DNA of 12,884 nt, from assembly GCA_003024985.2 (NCBI GenBank), contig PXIH01S0017899.1; one strand, 5' to 3'. This document shows positions 9,501-12,884 of the stretch, piece after piece. The DNA comes from Euperipatoides rowelli. Lineage: Eukaryota; Onychophora; Udeonychophora; Euonychophora; Peripatopsidae. A program made the position numbers and the translations under genes. Position 1 is the first letter of the stretch. Each line of letters begins with the position of its first letter. Under the pieces are notes generated by a model, which was not told the DNA's origin, ran no database searches, and saw only the letters and a list, made by a program, of their open reading frames with translations.

Positions 9501-11745
9501 AAATAATATTTTCATTGTATTTGACCTTCAACTGAATATTTAAAGATTAGCCTATTACAATGTTTTTTTTTTTTTACCCTATACCAGAAAAGAAACAAGG
9601 CCAAGCGGGTATTATTTCTTGCATTGCCATGTGTCCTGCTTTAGAAAATCTGTATGCAGCAGGATCTTATTCTAAATCCAGTAAGTCAACTCATTTCAAT
9701 TAAAAATGAAAAATATAGCAGATATTAATAATTATTTAATTTTTTAAATAAATTTTGTCATTTATTAGCATTAACCATGTAATCCATGTCCAGATATTTA
9801 AAAATACTATATCAGATTTTTAAAAATAAGTAATCTGTATTATTATTATTATTATTAACTGACTTCATCCAACGAGTACAACTGTTAAGAATGAAGACTC
9901 TTCCATCACGTGTGGAAGAGTCTTCATTATTATTATTACTATTACATGCAGATAGTCAAAAGACTTTTCAGCAATTTGCGAATTTGATTAAACCAGATCT
10001 TTAAATCTCATATTTAGACTTAACTCACTATCAAATATCATTTTAATTTTATCAAAGTCTTTAGCATTGATTGTGTCTTGATGCAGCGAATTCCACCATG
10101 GTATAACTCTATTCCTGAAAAAATTAGCCATTGCTTTTGTCTTTACACATCCTCTTGCAATCTTATTTCCATTTCCTCTTGTAATACTACTTATTTTTTT
10201 ATTCATTTGTATTATTCCAAATTCTATTTCATCTTATACTGTACACATGTCATGGTCAAAAAAAATAATTGAAACAGCAATATAAACTCATTAATATCGT
10301 GTTGGACAACCATGTAAGCCTAATATAGCCTAGAGTCTACAGTGAATGAAAGCCAGAAGGAATGATTTGACATCATTCAGCATCAAACAACGTAATCAAT
10401 TACTGCTTTGATGGAGCTGAAAAATGCTGTCGGACACATTCAAAAAATCCCCATAAATGTTCTATTGGGTTAAGAACTGGTAACTGCAAAGGCCATGGTA
10501 TGCAACAAAGTTCAGTCTCATGTTCCTTAAACTACTGGACGATCACAGGTGTTGTGTGTTTAGGGCCATTGTTATTCTGAAAGACACTGTTCTCTTATCA
10601 ATGGAAGGTGTGAACTCAAATCATGACACGTGTTTAACCTTAAACTATTACTGAATTGCCAAAACGTTAACAGTAGGAAACATGGCCATTATGAATGGTG
10701 CTTCTCAGAGGGCTTTTGTTGGTGTTTTGTTATTCTTATTTCTTGAGAATGATATGGATGGAAAACATGCTGATAGGAAGCTTTTAATGACTTCTGTCAT
10801 GTGTATGACAGTGGAACAGTGATCGTACCCAGAACCTTATTAACATTGTGATTAAATAACCTAATGTTGAGAATGGATAGTAAACGTCACAAAATGTGTG
10901 TGATCCTTAGATTTGATTTTTTTTAAAGAGAGAAAAATATATTGCTACAAATCAGGGAACTTGTGCTTTACAGTGCTGTATACCTGATAATTTTGTTAGT
11001 TAAGAGCAAATTATGGGTTTACAAATTAAGAATGATTTTAAATTGATATTGCATGTTAATTATATGTTTGCTTAAGCTGTTGTAGGCTATTTATTACATA
11101 TAGATATAATTTGGTTGTAATTTGTTGAACTTTAATATTAAGTTAGTGTAAAAATTTTACTTTAGCAAATGATTCTTATTAAATCCAATATTGATGATTT
11201 AATATTTGGAATAATTACCATAGTGAATTTTATTATGGTTGAGTTTACTATGCTTTAACATAACAGTTAAAATTTAATTATTTAGTAAAATAGTTCTTCT
11301 CCCACCCCCTATTTTTCTTGAGCAATGCATATTCATCCTCTTCCTTAAATTTCTGAAGCAGAACAGAAAGGGAACTTGTATGGATGTTAGGCTTAAAATC
11401 AAATTTCACTTTGTTTTTGCTTAGCAACATTTAGTTTATTTTCCTGATTTATTTTGGGTTAATATATAGAGGTTATATTATTAAAATATTAATTATTATT
11501 GATGAAATATGATAATAGTGTTTATTATTGTAAATTAATATTATTAATTTGCCTATTATTATTATTATCAAAAGTTATCCCTCAAATTTGTTTAACAATT
11601 AATAAACATTATTTTTTTTTTACCAGTTGGTTTGTATACTGAACCCAATGGAGAAGTCATGTGCCTATTGCAAGGTCAGCTGGGAGGTGTCACACATCTC
11701 TGCTTCTCCCCTGATGGCACTAAACTCTATAGTGGAGGAAGAAAG
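477..11745 (+). CDS. WRAP53: WRAP53/TCAB1 (WDR79)-like WD40 protein, partial, six exons
   Basis: Known role of the family: WRAP53/TCAB1 is a WD40 beta-propeller protein that binds the CAB box of scaRNAs and telomerase RNA and carries them to Cajal bodies. Seen here: six exons join without any phase conflict (109, 89, 91, 133, 93 and 119 nt) into about 211 codons. In order they carry [59 protein letters not shown] and [11 protein letters not shown]. This is the same order and spacing I recall for the vertebrate protein from about the first WD repeat to mid-propeller. No frameshift or stop occurs within the exons, so the gene looks intact. The acidic N-terminus, the start codon and the C-terminal blades lie outside the window. 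In mammals this gene sits head-to-head with TP53; that side is not visible here. Another WD40 family is unlikely given the IYDYCW and KKQGQ.GIISCIA signatures. Confidence 0.93.
676..1030. other. Unidentified, less AT-rich patch in intron 1
   Basis: This stretch has visibly more G+C than its surroundings. It is open on both strands: a 74-codon frame at 693-917 (+), and a minus-strand frame that runs open from about 880 down to 542. A rightward AATAAA at about 1018 is followed by an A-run near 1047. I recognise neither translation. It could be a retroposed fragment, the internal part of a DNA transposon, or chance. It is not part of the WRAP53 coding sequence, because exons a and b join without it. 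Confidence 0.3.
1031..2778. other. Intron 1 sequence without a recognised gene
   Basis: AT-rich filler. It holds an (AATT)8 microsatellite at 1081-1112, short homopolymer runs, a C-run near 2204-2213, and a weak repeated motif near 1660-1760. The small open frames at 2144-2347 (+) and 2366-2578 (-) are low-complexity and resemble no family. Confidence 0.55.
1081..1112. repeat. (AATT)8 microsatellite
   Basis: Eight uninterrupted AATT units, followed at about 1124-1135 by a second short TAATTAATTAA tract. The unit is self-complementary, so the array can fold on either strand. Confidence 0.9.
2779..2806. repeat. Perfect 13-bp inverted repeat with 2-nt loop
   Basis: The arms tacaccaacaaag and ctttgttggtgta are exact reverse complements separated by two bases. 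It sits about 45 bp upstream of the start of readable LINE sequence. No T-run follows immediately and no function is evident. Confidence 0.85.
2851..3427 (+). pseudogene. LINE ORF2 C-terminal remnant (CR1/Jockey-like), sense
   Basis: The frame 2851-3222 reads [15 protein letters not shown], a stop at 2977, then [31 protein letters not shown] and [14 protein letters not shown]. This is the conserved region after the reverse-transcriptase palm in CR1/Jockey-type non-LTR retrotransposons (K.LG.WI...LKW...I, YIRP.LEYC.PVW, LE.IQKRA.+II). A shift near 3222 continues as [11 protein letters not shown], and a second shift near 3300 gives [10 protein letters not shown] and TVRYINSL, ending at tag 3425-3427. 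A G-run at 3055-3065 interrupts the alignment after HLKRM. The stop and two frameshifts make it a dead, 5'-truncated copy. Confidence 0.85.
3428..3866. other. Intron 1 end, possible LINE 3' tail, no gene
   Basis: AT-rich sequence between the LINE stop and exon b. The first part may be LINE 3' untranslated sequence. It includes an ATA/ATT-rich microsatellite near 3606-3621 and an A-run at 3718-3732, and leads to the ttatag acceptor of exon b. Confidence 0.5.
3867..3955 (+). CDS. WRAP53: WRAP53-like exon b ([11 protein letters not shown])
   Basis: This 89-nt exon lies between ttatag (ending 3866) and a gtaact donor at 3956. It begins in phase 0 and encodes an N-S-V-L-K-I start followed by [15 protein letters not shown] and SSLDPMTC, with two bases left over. 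GD.IYDYCW is one of the most conserved WRAP53 stretches. The two leftover bases plus the first base of the next exon make a Cys codon, giving a clean join. The open frame on the opposite strand over this exon is only its shadow. Confidence 0.93.
4034..4124 (+). CDS. WRAP53: WRAP53-like exon c ([13 protein letters not shown] blade)
   Basis: The acceptor is ttttcag (ending 4033) and the donor gtaaga (4125). The exon is 91 nt, one base completing the split codon plus 30 codons. It encodes [20 protein letters not shown], then [10 protein letters not shown]. The HPIH.WDA.TGEL stretch is the blade-closing WD strand of the WRAP53 propeller, with the Trp-Asp pair intact. The preceding intron is only 78 bp, in sharp contrast to the multi-kilobase introns on either side. 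Confidence 0.94.
4441..5690 (-). mobile_element. 5'-truncated LINE remnant (CR1/L2-like), antisense to the gene
   Basis: Read on the minus strand, in order: [13 protein letters not shown] (5638-5676, RT motif A); LSPTLFN (around 5440-5470, the PQG...SP.LF region); [11 protein letters not shown] then YAHD (5384-5395, motif C, normally YADD); [13 protein letters not shown] (about 5310-5350); KKDIKKI.S near 5000-5040; YEDRMKKL and a frame-shifted RGDLIFIFK near 4870-4960; and finally TRGHNYKLK with [10 protein letters not shown] (4800 downward) and [11 protein letters not shown], ending at a stop at 4588-4590. The order and the spacing from motif A to motif C (about 94 codons) fit CR1-type elements. 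A (TAAA)n tail at 4443-4462 marks the likely 3' end. Several stops and frameshifts, and loss of a catalytic Asp, show it is dead. The 5' edge near 5690 is approximate. Confidence 0.85.
5029..5077. repeat. Imperfect 22-bp palindrome with CAGCTG arms, inside the LINE
   Basis: Arms 5029-5050 and 5056-5077 pair with two mismatches across a 5-nt loop. Each arm ends in CAGCTG at the loop side, and a third CAGCTG follows at 5079-5084. The lower-coordinate arm encodes, on the minus strand, an SAVYVSY stretch just before KKDIKK, which corresponds to the conserved S.VWSPYYKKDI region of the LINE. That arm is therefore probably native and the other arm an inverted copy. Confidence 0.75.
5691..6608. other. 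Intron 3 sequence without a recognised gene
   Basis: AT-rich filler beyond the LINE 5' edge. It opens with a ggggtgtttattaaaacag motif at 5691-5709 that might be the edge of another element; I could not find its partner. A poly-C run with two ambiguous bases lies at 6173-6188. Confidence 0.5.
6173..6188. repeat. Poly-C run containing ambiguous bases
   Basis: A run of C broken by N at 6183, with a second N at 6189. Long C/G homopolymers also occur near 2204 and 3055. The Ns show that the run length was not resolved in the assembly. Confidence 0.9.
6609..6887 (-). pseudogene. Open frame of unknown origin, possibly a LINE tail
   Basis: A 92-codon open frame. Its middle reads [20 protein letters not shown] followed by TLKSF, which loosely resembles the WN.LP.EIK...L..FK close of many LINE ORF2 proteins. 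The Trp is missing and the C-terminal 45 residues match nothing I know. Its first codons run into the left arm of the foldback repeat at 6867-6928, so the start is unlikely to be native. It may be a fourth antisense LINE tail or chance. Confidence 0.3.
6867..6928. mobile_element. Short foldback/MITE-like palindrome, 20-bp arms
   Basis: Arm 6867-6886 (tacagcgacatctatggaca) and arm 6909-6928 are perfect reverse complements around a 22-nt T/C-rich centre. The whole is 62 bp and begins and ends with TA. The arm resembles the AGCGcCATCTAtgG-type motifs common in arthropod and other invertebrate DNA transposon ends. A partial extension (gctt before, aagc after) has a small bulge. No transposase is encoded; it would be a minimal non-autonomous element or the joined ends of a deleted transposon. 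Confidence 0.6.
7177..7506 (-). pseudogene. LINE ORF2 C-terminal tail, antisense
   Basis: One minus-strand frame from 7506 to a stop at 7177-7179 reads [10 protein letters not shown], a stop at 7474-7476, then [57 protein letters not shown] and [18 protein letters not shown]. The series ...IQKRA.KII.G..., L..LNI.SLE.RW, HNTR and the final R.YLN form the standard C-terminus of CR1/Jockey-like LINE ORF2. Only one stop breaks 110 codons, so this is one of the better-preserved copies. Its IQKRA...HNTRN layout is like the copy at 2851-3427, but the sequence is clearly a different lineage. Confidence 0.82.
7507..8487. other. Intron 3 end, no gene seen
   Basis: AT-rich filler to the exon d acceptor. 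The first part may be decayed upstream LINE sequence on the minus strand. I see no further RT motif, RNA gene or inverted repeat. Confidence 0.5.
8488..8620 (+). CDS. WRAP53: WRAP53-like exon d ([12 protein letters not shown] blade)
   Basis: The acceptor is ttctgtag (ending 8487) and the donor gtatgt (8621). The exon starts in phase 0 with [19 protein letters not shown], continues [19 protein letters not shown] and EERPTY, and leaves one base. The pattern AAH.L.F.P.G..LFCGFN..+RVF...RPGRD is a WRAP53 signature for a complete WD blade. An open frame antisense to this exon (8505-8714) is a shadow. Confidence 0.95.
8621..9587 (+). other. Intron 4, no gene seen
   Basis: A 967-bp AT-rich intron from gtatgt to accag, with a T tract before the acceptor. 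It contains many ATTATT and poly-T stretches but no recognisable element. Confidence 0.75.
9588..9680 (+). CDS. WRAP53: WRAP53-like exon e ([13 protein letters not shown])
   Basis: A poly-T tract and accag (ending 9587) precede the exon; the donor is gtaagt (9681), a perfect consensus. With the one base carried over, the 93-nt exon encodes [18 protein letters not shown], then [13 protein letters not shown], and leaves one base. KKQGQ.GIISCIA followed by LYA.GSY is diagnostic of the WRAP53 family. Confidence 0.95.
9841..9857. repeat. (ATT)n microsatellite
   Basis: About six ATT units. A second, interrupted ATT array lies at about 9927-9943. The two flank the hairpin at 9890-9928. Confidence 0.85.
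9890..9928. repeat. Perfect 16-bp hairpin with TCACGTG loop
   Basis: Arms aatgaagactcttcca (9890-9905) and its exact reverse complement (9913-9928) flank a 7-nt loop tcacgtg that contains the E-box-like CACGTG. The stem is too short for a canonical animal microRNA precursor. It lies exactly between two ATT arrays, at the 3' edge of the antisense LINE tail, so it may belong to that element's terminus or be a small foldback insertion. Confidence 0.85.
9929..10233 (-). pseudogene. LINE ORF2 C-terminal tail ([13 protein letters not shown]), antisense
   Basis: A minus-strand open frame from 10233 to a stop at 9988 reads [40 protein letters not shown] and [19 protein letters not shown](N/H)..K.....FF.NRVI..WN.LP...+NA.....K...D is the typical final segment of CR1/L2-like LINE ORF2. 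The frame is intact except that sequence above 10233 is cut off by a stop, where a Tc1 terminus begins. The 3' side runs through ATT-rich sequence (AAT repeats on the coding strand), the usual microsatellite tail of these elements. Confidence 0.82.
10239..10600 (-). pseudogene. Tc1/mariner transposase remnant with C-terminus and one terminus
   Basis: In-frame minus-strand codons 10585-10403 read [17 protein letters not shown], a stop, FKEHETE, then [20 protein letters not shown]. This matches the Tc1-family VFQQDN.PKHT and [16 protein letters not shown] motifs. The second catalytic Asp (QDN) has become Asn (codon 10571-10573); the third catalytic Glu (NPIEH) is retained at 10460-10462, with 36 residues between. 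A frame-shifted GCPTRY stop (10291-10311) matches the usual GG.TRY end. Beyond it a tail with gctgtttcaatta and tttttgacc leads to the terminus at about 10239 next to a TA. The N-terminal part, and the other terminus expected above 10600, were not found; decayed sequence may extend toward 10900. Confidence 0.82.
10601..11626. other. Intron 5 end, no gene seen
   Basis: The first 300 bp may be unrecognisable transposase sequence belonging to the Tc1 remnant. The rest is AT-rich filler ending in the T tract before the exon f acceptor. Confidence 0.5.
11627..11745 (+). CDS. WRAP53: WRAP53-like exon f ([12 protein letters not shown] blade)
   Basis: The acceptor is a long T tract plus accag (ending 11626); the donor is gtgagt (11746). 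The carried base gives an Ile codon, then [17 protein letters not shown] and [20 protein letters not shown], ending R-K in phase 0. It matches the family's G.+LGLY and GG.THLCF.PDG...SG.RK blades. Relatives continue with a D..L.CWD strand; no such exon is visible before the window ends. Confidence 0.94.
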
Positions 11746-11826
11746 GTGAGTATATTTTAGGATAGTATTAAAAGTGGAGCTTTAATTTTAAAAGGTAAAA
11801 TTAAATTTTAATTATTTTTTAAAAAA

Positions 11827-12018
11827 AAAAATACAACCTCTTACTGATGTTATGTGATGTCCTGTACAGGCTCTGTGCGGTCAGGTGTGAGCCATGGTGA
11901 GTTGTCCATAACCTGGTTGGTGTACTGTATAGCCCGTAATACCGGGGATTGCTTACCCTCGCGGGGCCGGCAGTATTTATGACCTATACGATACGAAAAA
12001 TACAACCTCTTACTGATG
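11827..12018 (+). mobile_element. GC-rich insert between 23-bp direct repeats, SINE candidate
   Basis: A perfect 23-bp direct repeat (five A, then tacaacctcttactgatg) occurs at 11827-11849 and 11996-12018, exactly 169 bp apart. The 146 bp between them are much richer in G+C than anything else in the window, with a CCCTCGCGGGG hairpin at 11957-11967. If the A5 before the second copy is a short tail, the layout is target-site duplication, body, A-tail, duplication, as for a retroposed SINE on the + strand. I could not find a tRNA-type A/B box. A short CCTGGTT...AATACCGGG order recalls the 3' half of vertebrate 5S rRNA, but weakly. The 62-codon minus-strand open frame here (11850-12038) resembles nothing. 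Confidence 0.5.
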
Positions 12019-12185
12019 AATCGACCAATCCTGTACAATCTGGATCAAATCTATTGGAACTTAATAATATAAATAATTGTGAAAGTAATTTGTTTCATCT
12101 TTAATGTAACATCTAGTTGAGCTTCAAATTAGCAAAATTTAAGTTGAAAAGGACTAAAATATATTTGTTTGGAATCATACCAAAT

Positions 12186-12209
12186 TGTTTGTTTGTTTGT
12201 TTATTTGTT
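12186..12209. repeat. (GTTT)n microsatellite
   Basis: Four GTTT units followed by one ATTT variant and another GTTT. Confidence 0.85.
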
Positions 12210-12337
12210 TACTCATACACATAGTCTGATTAAGACTTTTCACAATCATAAATCAAAACACTAAACCTGAAGAAAGTAGTCAATGGTAGACAAATACATA
12301 TCAAGACCTTGTTGAAACCAGGCCCCTCTACAGATTT

Positions 12338-12371
12338 TGGGCCCCCCTGCAGGAAAATTAAATGGGCCCCC
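12338..12371. repeat. Paired TGGGCCCCC direct repeat
   Basis: TGGGCCCCC occurs at 12338-12346 and 12363-12371, with a related ggcccctctac at 12331-12341 overlapping the first. The block is a GC island in AT-rich sequence. It resembles the G/C-rich terminal regions of some hAT transposons, but no ends or transposase are visible. Confidence 0.45.
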
Positions 12372-12884
12372 TAGAATTGATAAGCTTTTTTTTTTTTTGG
12401 TTGTCTGGAAGTTTTTCTATTTTAATGCTGGTCAATCCCTGTGACAATAATGTGTTTATATATACAACTAATTATGGTTTTAATGATATTTTTGGTTAAA
12501 ACTTTGAATAGAAATAAATAAAGCAAAATTGGCAAATAATTTAATTTACTGACTTAATAGATCAGTAAGATGGGATATTATGTCCCATATCATTCACAAT
12601 TTGAGCATCATAATCCTTTAAAAAAATCTTTCTTCCTTGATTTTTTTGCTGTTAGCCTGTTAATAATGTTGGCTAATTCAACTTTATTTTTTGATTAACA
12701 CGGGCAAATGGTTGCATTCTAAAATGTGTAGGCCTATGAATAGAATTTCATTTACCTGTTCTACATTCATTCTCTTTGATGTTGGAATTGGATGCAATTC
12801 GACTAGGAACTAGAAATGATGTAATTTTTTAATGTTTCTGATTGAATACGTTGTTTTCGTCTTTTGGCAGCACCACTTGTTTCA

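Larger units (their letters stand above)
12019..12884. other. Last intron, no exon recognised
   Basis: AT-rich sequence with a GTTT-type microsatellite at about 12186-12209, a GGGCCC-rich pair near 12338-12371 and a T-run at 12387-12398. The family's next strand (D..L.CWD) is not encoded, so the intron probably continues beyond the window. Confidence 0.5.

Noticed and set aside
9890-9928. MicroRNA precursor
   Set aside because: A 16-bp stem is shorter than animal precursors, which need about 22 nt of duplex plus a lower stem.
10078-10272. Plus-strand open frame over the antisense LINE tail
   Set aside because: The opposite strand carries the conserved FF.NRVI..WNSL segment, so this is its shadow.
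11850-12038. 62-codon minus-strand open frame in the GC-rich insert
   Set aside because: It spans the direct repeat junction and matches no protein I know; more likely chance in a GC-rich repeat.
12871-12884. Possible next exon after ttttggcag at the window end
   Set aside because: The acceptor looks good, but the phase-0 reading begins HHLF, unlike the D..L.CWD expected in this family; too short to judge.
1-12884. CRISPR array, operon, bacterial promoter or defence system
   Set aside because: Spliced exons, LINE and Tc1 remnants show eukaryotic nuclear DNA; no regularly spaced repeats or clustered prokaryotic genes are present.

Overview
This is AT-rich nuclear DNA from an animal, most likely an invertebrate. 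It carries part of one protein-coding gene on the + strand, split by large introns full of decayed transposable elements. Six exons join in phase into about 211 codons of a WD40 protein that I recognise as the WRAP53/TCAB1 (WDR79) family, the Cajal-body RNA chaperone of telomerase RNA and scaRNAs. All five introns between them are GT-AG. Neither end of the gene is in the window: the first visible exon starts inside a codon, and the last ends before the second half of the beta-propeller. I cannot name the species. CR1/Jockey-like LINE tails, a Tc1-like element and a foldback element fit many invertebrates, and an arthropod is only a weak guess.

Layout: 1-476 is upstream intron. Coding exons are 477-585, 3867-3955, 4034-4124, 8488-8620, 9588-9680 and 11627-11745. 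Introns are about 3.3 kb, 78 bp, 4.4 kb, 1.0 kb and 1.9 kb, followed by an open-ended last intron to 12884. Intron 1 holds an unidentified patch of less AT-rich DNA (676-1030), a perfect hairpin (2779-2806) and a sense-strand LINE tail (2851-3427). Intron 3 holds an antisense LINE of about 1.25 kb (roughly 4441-5690) with decayed reverse-transcriptase motifs and a palindrome inside it, a doubtful open frame with a foldback element (6609-6928), and another antisense LINE tail (7177-7506). Intron 5 holds a 16-bp-arm hairpin (9890-9928), an antisense LINE tail (about 9929-10233) and, abutting it, a Tc1/mariner remnant (10239 to about 10600). The last intron holds a GC-rich insert between 169-bp-spaced direct repeats (11827-12018), possibly a SINE, and two short GGGCCC-rich repeats (12338-12371).

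The only gene that looks functional is the WRAP53 homologue. The mobile elements carry stops and frameshifts, and one RT and one transposase catalytic residue are replaced, so they look dead. Four of the five LINE-like tails (one of the five doubtful) and the Tc1 element lie antisense to the host gene. I see no convincing novel system. The most unusual items are the palindrome built on a conserved LINE codon stretch, the long-arm hairpins, and the GC-rich direct-repeat insert.
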